Source of the DNA: Burkholderia sp. 4M9327F10
GTDB taxonomy: Bacteria > Pseudomonadota > Gammaproteobacteria > Burkholderiales > Burkholderiaceae
Direction: 5' to 3'
NCBI RefSeq assembly: GCF_005503145.1
Contig: NZ_SCNV01000003.1
Coordinates: forward strand, 1-64,000
DNA: 64,000 nucleotides
The notes below the pieces were generated by a model. That model was not told where the DNA came from. It searched no databases and worked only from the letters and a program-made list of their open reading frames with translations. The position numbers were made by a program, and so were the translations under genes. Positions within the stretch are counted from its first letter, which is position 1, and each line of letters starts with the position of its first letter. Shown here piece after piece: positions 8,565-17,058 of the stretch.

Positions 8565-9500
8565 ATGGATCCTGCATTCGATTTGATGTGGCGACAATAT
8601 CGGGGCTGGGCGATGCGAGCCGCTGGGATACGTTCCAACCTCGACCGCTGGCGGCTAATCACGCTCGGCTTGACGGTCGGTGGGGCTCTCGTCGCGACCC
8701 TGGCGTCACAGCTCCCGAGCGGCGCCAATGATGTGCTTTCGGTTGCGCGCGTGCTGAGTCTTGTCAGTGCGGCATCGATGGCCGCTGCCTCATGGACCGC
8801 GCGTACGATGCTCGATCCAATGCGCGAGAAGCAATGGATTCGGGCACGAGCACTTGCCGAGCGTGCCAAATCGGAGAGTTATCGTTATGCGACTCACAGC
8901 GCGCCGTATGACGGCCCCGATGGCGCCAAGAAGCTGTTCGCGAGAATCGATGCATTGACGAGCGAGGGGCAGGACGTGCCCCCTTGCGATTTGACAGACG
9001 AGGAAGCAAGCCGAAACAAGCCTGCATCGACGCTGTCCGTCGAAGACTACGCGGTGATCCGCGTAGAGCAAGAGATCACAGGCTTCTTCGAACCGAATGC
9101 TGCCGCCAACGAGCGACATGGGATTCTATGCACGCGGGCCGTGCAGACACTTAGTCTGCTTTCCGCTTTGCTAGCCGTTATTGGCGCGTCGATGCGGGGC
9201 ATGAATGGCGAGGCTTGGGTCGCCGTACTTAGCACAGTGTCCGCCTCCATCGGTAGTTACGCGATGGCGAAACGTTACCAGCGTCTCGCTGCCACCTATC
9301 GGCTCGCCGCTGAACGGCTCCGACGACGCAAAGCGGAATGGGAGTTTGCGAAAACCTCGGATGGCGATCCTGCCGCGGACGAATCGTTTGTCAGCGATGC
9401 TGAGAATATCTTGAACGGCGAGAACCAGACTTGGGCAACCGATTTCCTAACGCAGGCGACGGCAACGCCAAAACCCGTCGCAACGGGAGATACGGTCTGA
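8565..9500 (+). CDS. Membrane protein with two SLATT (DUF4231-like) 2TM units
   Basis: 311 residues from ATG 8565, preceded by GGTGAG; an in-frame upstream start at 8397 overlaps the ATPase gene and lacks a ribosome binding site. Predicted membrane segments lie at about 31-49, 59-77, 190-209 and 216-234. Each pair is followed by a helical cytoplasmic stretch (LDPMREKQWIRARALAERAK after pair one, AKRYQRLAATYRLAAERLRR after pair two). This arrangement fits SMODS and SLOG-associating 2TM effector (SLATT) domains, here duplicated in one chain, as in proteins annotated DUF4231. SLATT proteins are proposed membrane effectors in nucleotide-signalling and STAND conflict systems. It follows the ATPase gene by 136 bp and ends 8 bp before the convergent stop of the next gene. 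Membrane-disrupting effector role is inference. Confidence 0.8.
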   Translation: MDPAFDLMWRQYRGWAMRAAGIRSNLDRWRLITLGLTVGGALVATLASQLPSGANDVLSVARVLSLVSAASMAAASWTARTMLDPMREKQWIRARALAERAKSESYRYATHSAPYDGPDGAKKLFARIDALTSEGQDVPPCDLTDEEASRNKPASTLSVEDYAVIRVEQEITGFFEPNAAANERHGILCTRAVQTLSLLSALLAVIGASMRGMNGEAWVAVLSTVSASIGSYAMAKRYQRLAATYRLAAERLRRRKAEWEFAKTSDGDPAADESFVSDAENILNGENQTWATDFLTQATATPKPVATGDTV

Positions 9501-9508
9501 CGGTTGCC

Positions 9509-10813
9509 TTACAAAATCTCCCGAATCCGGTGATACAACATCCCCAACTCAAGCGCCGGCCCGCGCAACGCCGGCCCGCCCGGAAAGCGCGCATGACGTA
9601 GCCTCGCAAACAGATCGAACGCCGCCGTATCCCCAACAATCGCCTGCGCAACCACGCGCCCAGCAATCCCGGTCAACGCGACACCATGCCCGCAAAACCC
9701 CTGCACATAAAAGTAATTCGGATCGATCGACCCAAAATCCGGCGCCCGGTTGCGCGTGACGTCTACAAACCCGCCCCATGCGAACTCAACTTTCGCGTCG
9801 GCCACTTGCGGAAACACATCCACCATCCGCTTGCGAATCTGCTCGGATAACTGCGCGGGCGCAGCACCGGTCGAACTGGCTCGGCCACCAAACAGCACGC
9901 GGTGATCCGCCGAGACACGAAAGTAATCGAGGAAGAAATTGTTATCGCACACCGCTTCGCGTCTTGCGATAAGTGCAGAGGCACGCGCCTCGCCAAGCGG
10001 CTCGGTAGCGACGATATACGAGGCGATCGGCGCAATGCGTGCGGCGATTGCCGCAGGCAGCGCATCGCCGGCGGTCGCGTTGCCGCATGCAACCACGAAG
10101 CGACAGCGCACTTCGCCGTTGGCCGTGCGTACCGCCGGCCGTGCGCCGCGCACGACTTCGATGACCGGCGAGTGAGCGAACAATAGCGCACCCTCGCGCC
10201 GCGCCGCGTCGGCGAGACCGAGGCAGTATTTGAGCGGATGCAGATGGCCGGAGAACGGATCGTAGACACCCGCCAGATAGCGTTGCGACGCGACGCGGGT
10301 GCGGATCTCGTCGGTATCGAGCCAGGAGAGCTTCGTGTAACCCATTCGCGACGACACCTGATCCATCCACGTCCGCAGATCGGGTACGCGCTTGGGTTTG
10401 GTCGCGACGGTCAGATAGCCTGAGGTGAAATCGCAATCGATCCCGTAACGCTCGATGCGTTCGCGCACCAGCGCGACGCCTTCCACCGACATCGCCCAGG
10501 CCGCACGCGCTCCGTCGAGGCCGAGCTGCTTTTCGATGATTTCGTCTTTCGCGAAACCCACCAGGGTTTGTCCGCCGTTACGACCCGACGCACCCCAACC
10601 GGGCCGGTGCGCTTCGAGCACCACCACGGACAAACCTCGCGCCCGGCATTCGAGCGCCACCGATAGCCCGGCGAAGCCTGCCCCGATCACGCACACGTCG
10701 GCCTCGAGCGCGCCCTCGAGCATCGGGTCGTCGACGAGCGGGCGCGCGGCGCTTGCTTCGTAATAAGAGTTGCGGATGAGCGCATCCGCGCGGCGGTCGA
10801 GGCTGTCAGTCAT
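9509..10813 (-). CDS. puuB: FAD-dependent oxidoreductase, gamma-glutamylputrescine oxidase-like (copy 1)
   Basis: 434 residues. The N-terminal Rossmann motif VCVIGAGFAGLSVAL (40-54) binds FAD and is followed by the GWGASGRNGGQ motif typical of PuuB/DadA-type (DAO superfamily) oxidases. PuuB oxidises gamma-glutamyl-putrescine to gamma-glutamyl-aminobutyraldehyde with release of ammonia and hydrogen peroxide. The start ATG shares one base with the TGA of the upstream oxidase gene (TGATG), so the two are translationally coupled. It is a paralogue of the next gene, and which of the two is the true PuuB cannot be decided here. It lies last in the minus-strand polyamine block and converges on the SLATT gene with 8 bp between stops. 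Confidence 0.8.
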   Translation of the reverse strand: MTDSLDRRADALIRNSYYEASAARPLVDDPMLEGALEADVCVIGAGFAGLSVALECRARGLSVVVLEAHRPGWGASGRNGGQTLVGFAKDEIIEKQLGLDGARAAWAMSVEGVALVRERIERYGIDCDFTSGYLTVATKPKRVPDLRTWMDQVSSRMGYTKLSWLDTDEIRTRVASQRYLAGVYDPFSGHLHPLKYCLGLADAARREGALLFAHSPVIEVVRGARPAVRTANGEVRCRFVVACGNATAGDALPAAIAARIAPIASYIVATEPLGEARASALIARREAVCDNNFFLDYFRVSADHRVLFGGRASSTGAAPAQLSEQIRKRMVDVFPQVADAKVEFAWGGFVDVTRNRAPDFGSIDPNYFYVQGFCGHGVALTGIAGRVVAQAIVGDTAAFDLFARLRHARFPGGPALRGPALELGMLYHRIREIL

Positions 10814-12123
10814 CAGAGCAAATCCTTCATTCGATACCAGGCCATCGCGAGGACGAGGGCAGGGGTACGCAGGGTAGCGCCGCCCGGAAAGTCGCGGTGG
10901 CGAATCTTGCCGAACAGGTCGAAGCGCGAGGCCTGGCCGTCGATCGCTTCGGCGATCAGCTTGCCGGCGAGTCCTGTGGTGTTGACCCCATGTCCCGAGA
11001 AACCCTGGGCGAAATATACCGTGGGCGAGAGCCGTCCGAAATGCGGCGCGCGATTCATCGTGATATCGACAAAGCCGCCCCACGCATAATCGACCTTCAC
11101 GTCGGCCAACTGCGGGAAAGTCTTCAGCATATCGCGGCGCATCGCTTCGCCGAGATTGCGCGGCGCGAACCTCGAGTAGCTGACCTTGCCGCCCCACAGC
11201 ACGCGGTGATCGGGGGCCGGCCGGAAATAGTCGAGCACAAAGCGGCTGTCGCAGATGGCCGCTTGCGCCGGCATCAAGGCCTGTGCGCGGGCCGGATCAA
11301 GCGGCTCGGTGGCGATCACATAAGTGCCCACAGGCATGATCTTGCGCGACACATCCGGCGCCAGTTCACCGAGCCAGGTGTTGCAGGCGAGCGCAACGAA
11401 TTGCGCCTGTACCTGGCCGTGGGTGGTTTCTATCACATGCCCACCGCTCCCGTTGTTCTTGCTGCCAGCATTGCTGATGCGGGTCACACAACTGTCTTCG
11501 AAAATCTGCACGCCTGCGGCGCTCGCGGCGCGAGCGAGGCCCAGCGTGTAATTGAGCGGATGCAAATGTCCGCTGTCCGGGTCGAACAAGCCGCCCAGAT
11601 AGCGCGTCGACTGGATATAGTGGCTTAAGCCGTCCTGCTCGATATAGCGGAAGCGGTCGTAGCCAAAGCGCGTTCGAGCCTCGTCGCGCCATTGCCGCAG
11701 CGCCGCGGCATCGCGCGGCTTGTTCGCCGCGTGGAAATAGCCGAAGCGCAGGTCGCAGTCTATCTGGTGCCGCGCGACGCGATCCTTGACGATTTCCAGC
11801 GTCTCGAGACCCATCTCCCACATGCGTTTGACGTCTTCCGCCGGCATGTGCCTGGCGAATGTATCCATATCGCACGCAAAACCGCCGATCAACTGGCCGC
11901 CGTTACGCCCGCTCGCAGCCCAGCCGACTTTCGATGCTTCGAGCACCGCGATGGAATAGCCGCGCTCGGCAAGGTTCAGCGCCGTCGAGATGCCGGTGAG
12001 GCCGGCGCCGATCACGCAGACATCCACCTTTAGCGTGCCGTTGAGCGGGGCGTGACGGGTCGTATCGTTGAGCGTGGCCGCATAGTACGACGCGGCGTGA
12101 GGCTGGTTTGCAAACCGGAGCAT
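10813..12123 (-). CDS. puuB: FAD-dependent oxidoreductase, gamma-glutamylputrescine oxidase-like (copy 2)
   Basis: 436 residues from ATG 12123; a GTG at 12138 would add five residues, and neither start has a convincing ribosome binding site. The N-terminus carries VCVIGAGLTGISTALNLAERG with the FAD-binding GxGxxG at 39-44, then GWAASGRNGGQLIGG. The C-terminal part has the conserved YAWGGFVDITMNRAPHFG and FAQGFSGHGVNTTGLAGK segments of PuuB-like oxidases. Presence next to puuA, puuC, puuD and putrescine uptake genes supports gamma-glutamylputrescine oxidase. It is separated from the upstream porin gene by a strong hairpin (12145-12183), so it may depend on readthrough or its own promoter. Confidence 0.85.
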   Translation of the reverse strand: MLRFANQPHAASYYAATLNDTTRHAPLNGTLKVDVCVIGAGLTGISTALNLAERGYSIAVLEASKVGWAASGRNGGQLIGGFACDMDTFARHMPAEDVKRMWEMGLETLEIVKDRVARHQIDCDLRFGYFHAANKPRDAAALRQWRDEARTRFGYDRFRYIEQDGLSHYIQSTRYLGGLFDPDSGHLHPLNYTLGLARAASAAGVQIFEDSCVTRISNAGSKNNGSGGHVIETTHGQVQAQFVALACNTWLGELAPDVSRKIMPVGTYVIATEPLDPARAQALMPAQAAICDSRFVLDYFRPAPDHRVLWGGKVSYSRFAPRNLGEAMRRDMLKTFPQLADVKVDYAWGGFVDITMNRAPHFGRLSPTVYFAQGFSGHGVNTTGLAGKLIAEAIDGQASRFDLFGKIRHRDFPGGATLRTPALVLAMAWYRMKDLL

Positions 12124-12144
12124 AGGCAGAAAACACACTAGATG

Positions 12145-12183
12145 CCGAGGTACGGCGCCGTGCTGCGTGGCGCCGTACTTCGG
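12145..12183 (-). terminator. Hairpin downstream of the porin gene
   Basis: 15-bp arms, CCGAGGTACGGCGCC (12145-12159) and GGCGCCGTACTTCGG (12169-12183), pair with one G-T wobble around a 9-base loop. On the minus strand it comes 10 bases after the porin stop and is followed by a T-rich run (GTGTGTTTTC), as in an intrinsic terminator, though the T-run starts several bases after the stem. It would reduce transcription into the puuB pair. Confidence 0.6.
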
Positions 12184-12192
12184 CGGTACAGG

Positions 12193-13776
12193 TTAGAACG
12201 CGTAGATGAACTGCGTGGCCAGCATGTCGTTAGACTTGCCGTACGAGCCGCTGTTGTGCAGGAACACGTCCTGGGTCGCCCAGTCGTGGCGGTATTCGAC
12301 CTTGACGGTGATCTGCTGGGTCGGATAGAACAACAGGTCCAGCGCGACGTCCTGGTGGACCGCGCCCTTGCACTCGAAGCCCAGGCCGCCATTGGCCTTC
12401 GAATTTGCCAGGCAGTCCGCACCGATGCCGAAGCCGTTGGTCGGATCCATACCGTTGGAGTTCAGCGCAATCCCACCGCCGCCGCCGCCGTTCTTGGTGT
12501 CGGCGAGCACATCGTAGCGCGCGGTGACACCCATGCGGCCTACCGTCGGCAAGCTGAACTTGCGGTGGGCGAGCAGCGAGATGCCGTACCACTGTGCCTG
12601 GCCGCCGTTGAACGCTGCGTTCTGCTGCTGACCGTAATCGAGCTCGGCGTTGTACTGCACGTCGGCGAGGGTGTAGGCCGCGTCCGCTTCGGCGAAGAAG
12701 AACGTCCCGAAAGCGTTCGGCGCCGCACCGCCCACGCCGTACACAGCCTGGCCGCTGGAGTTGATGGCGGAGGCGAGCGTCTGCCTGCCGATATTGAACG
12801 AGCCACCAATATCCAGCGCGCTGGACCACGTGTAGTCGACGCGGGCCGTGAAGGTCGGGATCTTGTTGCTGGTCGTGATCGGGTCGCCCAGCGCATTCGT
12901 GCCCGTCTGCACCACCGAGCCATACGTGCGGTACTGCTCATTACCCAGCATGAACTTCCATGCCCAGTTGCTGTTGTCGCCGGTGTAGTTCACGCCTGCG
13001 CCCACATAGCTGCCCGGATCCGAGAAGTCATAGAGCAGGTTGTGCGTGAGCGTCAGCAACTGGTTCGACTGCTGCACCTCGTAGCCGCCGAAGCTGGGCA
13101 TCAAGCCAGCCACAAACGTGGTCGTGGCCGTGACAGGCACCGTGACGACAGCCGTATTCAGGATGTCGAGCCCGGTGCTGCCGTGCTCGTTCTGCAGCAG
13201 CGTGATGCCGTTGCCGCGGTTCGGCATCAAGGTGATTTCAGCCGACGGCGCCATCGGGCCGACACCGAAGGTCTTCTTGATGTCGAGGTAGATGTCGCCG
13301 AACGTGCTGTTGAAGTAGTCGTAGCTGCTTTCGTGGTTGGCGAACAGGAACGACGAGCTGCTCAGATCGCGGTTATAGACGTAGGTCGGGTCGATATAGC
13401 CCGTCACTGAAAGGCCGGCAATCGGCCCCGTGTTCTGCGCGTCAACCAGCGAATCGACCTTCAACTGCTGATTGGCGATCTGCTGCTTCATCGCGTCGAC
13501 CTGATCGTTGGTCAGCGTGGCCTGCGCCTTGCCGTAATCGGGCGACGAAATATCCACCGGCGCCGCAGCCACCGCCGGCGCTGCAGCGGGCGCCGCCGCC
13601 GGCGCGGCGGCTACCGTCTTGGGTTTGGCCGCGACCTCTGCCCGCAACTGTTTCACTTCCTTTTGCAACGAGTTCAGTTGCGCCTGCAGCGCCTTGATCT
13701 CGTCGCTAGTGGTGTCCGCCATGGCGATGCCTGGCAGACTCCCCGCCACTAGCAGGCAGATGAGTTTCTTTCTCAT
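12193..13776 (-). CDS. Outer-membrane porin-like protein (DUF3138 type)
   Basis: 527 residues. ATG 13776 is chosen because AAGGAG lies 7 bases upstream; the other ATG two codons earlier is too close to that site. Signal peptide about 1-20 (MRKKLICLLVAGSLPGIAMA), then a heptad-like coiled coil (EIKALQAQLNSLQKEVKQLR) and an Ala/Pro-rich linker. The remainder is beta-rich with alternating aromatic strands and ends in the terminal-Phe motif FIYAF typical of outer-membrane barrels. It resembles the DUF3138 putative porins of Burkholderiaceae. Its place between the oxidase and pot permease genes suggests a polyamine or glutamyl-polyamine outer-membrane channel; that substrate is inference. Confidence 0.8.
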   Translation of the reverse strand: MRKKLICLLVAGSLPGIAMADTTSDEIKALQAQLNSLQKEVKQLRAEVAAKPKTVAAAPAAAPAAAPAVAAAPVDISSPDYGKAQATLTNDQVDAMKQQIANQQLKVDSLVDAQNTGPIAGLSVTGYIDPTYVYNRDLSSSSFLFANHESSYDYFNSTFGDIYLDIKKTFGVGPMAPSAEITLMPNRGNGITLLQNEHGSTGLDILNTAVVTVPVTATTTFVAGLMPSFGGYEVQQSNQLLTLTHNLLYDFSDPGSYVGAGVNYTGDNSNWAWKFMLGNEQYRTYGSVVQTGTNALGDPITTSNKIPTFTARVDYTWSSALDIGGSFNIGRQTLASAINSSGQAVYGVGGAAPNAFGTFFFAEADAAYTLADVQYNAELDYGQQQNAAFNGGQAQWYGISLLAHRKFSLPTVGRMGVTARYDVLADTKNGGGGGGIALNSNGMDPTNGFGIGADCLANSKANGGLGFECKGAVHQDVALDLLFYPTQQITVKVEYRHDWATQDVFLHNSGSYGKSNDMLATQFIYAF

Positions 13777-13813
13777 GCACATTCTCCTTGTTAGTCGTAT
13801 TGCCAGGAACTGC

Positions 13814-14722
13814 TTAAACTTGGACGGTCCCGAGCGACTTGCGCGCGGTAGCGGGTTGGGGGGCGGGGGCGGCATCGGCGGCTTCCGCTACGGCGAAGGC
13901 CATCTGCATGTCGCGGGTGCGTTTGCGTTCGCGAACCTGCATCCAGCGGTTCACGGCGATCACGCCCACTGTCACGACGCTGATGAAGATCGTTGCGAGC
14001 GCATTCATTTCCGGGTTCAGGCCGAGCCGCACGCGCGAGAACACAACCAGCGGCAGCGTGGTGGAGCCGGGCCCGGAGAGGAACGCCGACAACACCAGAT
14101 CGTCGAACGACAGCGTGAACGAGAGCAGCCAGCCTGACATCAGCGCCTGCGAGATCAGCGGCAGCGTGATCAGAAAGAACACCTTGAAGGGCGTGGCGCC
14201 AAGATCGAGCGCGGCTTCTTCGAGCGACTTGTTCAGTTCCTTGACGCGCGACTGCACGATGATCGCCACGTAGGACACGCACAGCATCACGTGGCCGATC
14301 CAGATCGTCAGCAGACCACGTCCCTTCGGCCAGCCAAGCATCTGTTCGAGCGCGACGAACAGGAGCAGCAGCGAAATGCCTTGAATCACTTCGGGAATCA
14401 CCAGTGGCGCATTGATCATGCCGGCGAACAGCGTGAAGCCGCGAAAGCGGCCGAAGCGCGCGAGCACGAAACCCGCCCACGTGCCGATCACGACCGAAGC
14501 ACATGCCGTCAGCAAGCCGATCTTCAGCGACAGCCATGCCGCGCTGAGCAGTTCGTCGTCTTGCAGCAAGGCGCCGTACCACTTGAGAGAAAAGCCGGAC
14601 CATACGGTGACGAGCTTCGACTCGTTGAACGAGTACACGACGAGGCTGATGATCGGGATATAAAGGAACAGAAACCCGAGCGTCAGGACGGTGTTGGACA
14701 GTTTCCGGTTTGGCTTGATCAT
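13814..14722 (-). CDS. potI: Putrescine ABC transporter permease PotI-like
   Basis: 302 residues with about six membrane segments, starting LTLGFLFLYIPIISLVVYSF. The permease EAA motif is clear (EEAALDLGATPFKVFFLITL), which docks the ATPase in binding-protein-dependent importers. The ATG overlaps the TGA of potH by four bases (ATGA), so expression is coupled. The C-terminal 35 residues form a hydrophilic Ala/Pro-rich tail (AEAADAAPAPQPATARK) longer than in typical PotI. Specificity is assigned from order potF-potG-potH-potI and linkage to puu genes. Confidence 0.88.
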   Translation of the reverse strand: MIKPNRKLSNTVLTLGFLFLYIPIISLVVYSFNESKLVTVWSGFSLKWYGALLQDDELLSAAWLSLKIGLLTACASVVIGTWAGFVLARFGRFRGFTLFAGMINAPLVIPEVIQGISLLLLFVALEQMLGWPKGRGLLTIWIGHVMLCVSYVAIIVQSRVKELNKSLEEAALDLGATPFKVFFLITLPLISQALMSGWLLSFTLSFDDLVLSAFLSGPGSTTLPLVVFSRVRLGLNPEMNALATIFISVVTVGVIAVNRWMQVRERKRTRDMQMAFAVAEAADAAPAPQPATARKSLGTVQV

Positions 14723-15690
14723 TTCGTGCCCTCCAGTTCCTTGACCTGGTAGTACTGGAACACGGCCATTGGCACGAGCAGCAGCAGAACCATTGCGACC
14801 GTCACGGCAGATGCCATCGGCCAGTCCATATCGTTGAAGAACTCGTCCCACATGACGCGGCCGATCATCAGCGTGTCGGCGCCGCCGAGCAGTTCGGGAA
14901 TCACGTATTCGCCCACCGCCGGAATGAACACCAGCAGGCTGCCGGCGATAATGCCGTTCTTGGAAAGCGGCAAAGTGATGCGCGTGAAGGCGGTCCACGG
15001 TTTGGCGCCGAGGTCGTAGGCGGCTTCGAGCAGCGTCAGGTCCATCTTCACCAGGTGCGCATACAGGGGCATCACCATGAACGGCAGGTACGAATAGACC
15101 ATGCCGATATAGACGCCAATATCGGTGTGGTAGAGCCGCAGCGGCGAATGGATCATGCCGATGGCCATCAGCGTGTGATTGAGCAGACCGTCATCCTTCA
15201 GGATGCCGATCCATGCATAGACGCGAATCAGGAACGACGTCCAGAACGGCAGCATCACGCCCATCATCAGCAGGTTGCGTTTGGCCGGCTCCGAGCGGGC
15301 GATGTAGTACGCCACCGGATAGCCGATCAACAGGCAGAAGAAGGTCGAGATGGCGGCCATCTTCAGCGAGCTGATGTAGGTGGCGATATACAGATCGTCC
15401 TGCAGCAGGAACGCGTAATGGCTGAGCTGGATCACAAAGTGCACGACGCCGTCTTTGACGCTCAGGAGATCCGTGTACGGCGGAATGCCCAGGCGCAGAT
15501 CGGCGAAGCTGATCTTCAGCACCAGCACGAACGGCAGCGCGAAAAACAGCGTGAGCCACAGGAACGGCACGCCGATCACCGTGGTGCGACCCGAAGGCAG
15601 CAGGGCGCCGAGGCGCTTTTTCAACGTGGCGATCAAGCGGTTCGCGTGCGGCGCGCCGAGCGCCGCGGAGGAGGTAGTGGGATTGCTCAT
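14719..15690 (-). CDS. potH: Putrescine ABC transporter permease PotH-like
   Basis: 323 residues. After a cytoplasmic N-terminus of about 40 residues comes the first membrane helix (VPFLWLTLFFALPFVLVLKI), then five more. The EAA loop LLEAAYDLGAKPWTAFTRIT is present. The gene overlaps both potG upstream (15687-15690) and potI downstream (14719-14722) by four bases each, the usual arrangement for a tightly coupled transporter operon. PotH and PotI form the inner-membrane channel of the putrescine-specific PotFGHI importer. Confidence 0.9.
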   Translation of the reverse strand: MSNPTTSSAALGAPHANRLIATLKKRLGALLPSGRTTVIGVPFLWLTLFFALPFVLVLKISFADLRLGIPPYTDLLSVKDGVVHFVIQLSHYAFLLQDDLYIATYISSLKMAAISTFFCLLIGYPVAYYIARSEPAKRNLLMMGVMLPFWTSFLIRVYAWIGILKDDGLLNHTLMAIGMIHSPLRLYHTDIGVYIGMVYSYLPFMVMPLYAHLVKMDLTLLEAAYDLGAKPWTAFTRITLPLSKNGIIAGSLLVFIPAVGEYVIPELLGGADTLMIGRVMWDEFFNDMDWPMASAVTVAMVLLLLVPMAVFQYYQVKELEGTK

Positions 15691-16856
15691 TGCGTCACCA
15701 CTACGCCGCTAGCGGGCGACCAGTAGACGAACACGTCGTCGTTGTAGGCGGGCGCGCCTTCGCTCATCAGATGCGAGCTGGAGAGGTTCGACACGACCGT
15801 TTTGCCGCTCGGCAGGCGCACGTGGTAGAGCGAATAGCTGCCCATATAGGCGACATCCGAGACCACGCCGCGGGCCCAGTTATGCGGCGTCGAAGGCTTT
15901 TCGAGCGAGACCTTCACACGCTCCGGACGCACCGAGATGCCCACCGGCATGCCAAGCGGTCCCGTAATGCCGTGGCTCACATACATGCGCGCTTCGAGGT
16001 CTTCGCTCTCGACAAAGATGTGATCGGGTTCGTCCTCCACCACCACACCTTCGAACATGTTGGTCGAGCCGATGAACTCGGCCGAAAAGCGGCTGTTCGG
16101 AAACTCATAGACCTGCGAGGGCGTGCCGATCTGCACGATGCGCCCTTCGCTCATCACGGCAAGGCGCCCGGCCATCGTCATCGCTTCTTCCTGATCGTGC
16201 GTAACCATCACGCAGGTCACGTCGACCTTCTCGATGATGTTGACCAGCTCGAGCTGGGTCTTCTGGCGGATCTTCTTGTCGAGCGCGGACATCGGTTCGT
16301 CGAGCAGCAGCAGCTTGGGCCGCTTGACGAGCGAGCGGGCCAGCGCCACACGCTGTTGCTGGCCGCCGGAGAGCTGATGTGGCTTGCGGCCCGCAAACTT
16401 GCTCATCTGCACGAGATGCAGGGCATCGGCCACGCGTTCCTTGATCTCGTTCTTCGGCGTACCTTCCTGCTTGAGACCGAAGGCAATGTTCGCCTCCACG
16501 GTCATATGCGGAAAGAGCGCATACGACTGGAACATCATGTTGACGGGGCGCTTGTACGGCGGCATGGCCGCAAGGTCTTCGCCGTCGACGAAGATGCGTC
16601 CCGAGGTAGCCGTTTCCAGTCCGGCGAGCATGCGCAGGAGCGTGGATTTACCGCAGCCGGAACTGCCGAGCAGCGCGAACAGTTCATTCTTCGCGATGGT
16701 CAGATTGACATTATCGACAGCGGTGCTGTCGCCGAACTTCTTTACGACATTTTCAATGCGGACAAACTCGTCCGTTTTGCTTTTAGTCGTAACTGCGGGT
16801 CTCGCCGCATTGCGGGCTACCTGGGCGGCGCTATTTGTTGAGGTCGTCGAGTTCAT
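15687..16856 (-). CDS. potG: Putrescine ABC transporter ATP-binding protein PotG-like
   Basis: 389 residues. Walker A GSSGCGKST, Q-loop segment NMMFQSYALFPHMTV, signature LSGGQQQRVALARSL and Walker B LLLLDEPMSALD are all present in order, then the D-loop and H-loop (VMVTHDQEEA). The C-terminal 130 residues correspond to the TOBE region of PotA/PotG/CysA-type ATPases. The N-terminus has a 30-residue Ser/Thr/Ala-rich extension before the first strand. It is separated from potF by about 200 bp containing a small hairpin. Energises uptake through PotHI. Confidence 0.92.
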   Translation of the reverse strand: MNSTTSTNSAAQVARNAARPAVTTKSKTDEFVRIENVVKKFGDSTAVDNVNLTIAKNELFALLGSSGCGKSTLLRMLAGLETATSGRIFVDGEDLAAMPPYKRPVNMMFQSYALFPHMTVEANIAFGLKQEGTPKNEIKERVADALHLVQMSKFAGRKPHQLSGGQQQRVALARSLVKRPKLLLLDEPMSALDKKIRQKTQLELVNIIEKVDVTCVMVTHDQEEAMTMAGRLAVMSEGRIVQIGTPSQVYEFPNSRFSAEFIGSTNMFEGVVVEDEPDHIFVESEDLEARMYVSHGITGPLGMPVGISVRPERVKVSLEKPSTPHNWARGVVSDVAYMGSYSLYHVRLPSGKTVVSNLSSSHLMSEGAPAYNDDVFVYWSPASGVVVTQ

Positions 16857-17001
16857 GGTGTAACCATTCCTTGCGGATCGCGGGCGTAAGCGTCCCCGTG
16901 TGAGGCGCGGAGGCGGCTCACAGAGGTCTGCTGCGATCGGGAAACATGGGACTGCGCTTGCAAGGCGCAGGCTGACTGCCTTATTGCCGTTTCAGGCGAA
17001 G

Positions 17002-17019
17002 AGGGATCGAGCGATCCCT
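17002..17019 (-). terminator. Small perfect hairpin between potF and potG
   Basis: AGGGATCG (17002-17009) and CGATCCCT (17012-17019) form an 8-bp stem with a 2-base loop, 39 bases downstream of the potF stop. No T-run follows on the minus strand, so it is more likely an mRNA-stabilising or attenuating structure that lets potF be made in excess over the membrane components than a full terminator. Confidence 0.4.
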
Positions 17020-17058
17020 GCTCCGCGGTTATGGATGCTTATATGCGTGATTAATAAA

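Noticed and set aside
12142..13410. 422-codon open frame on the + strand antisense to the porin gene
   Set aside because: The minus-strand frame has a signal peptide, a coiled coil and a barrel C-terminus; the antisense frame is Arg/Val/Ala-rich with no domain or ribosome binding site and is explained by GC-rich codon bias.
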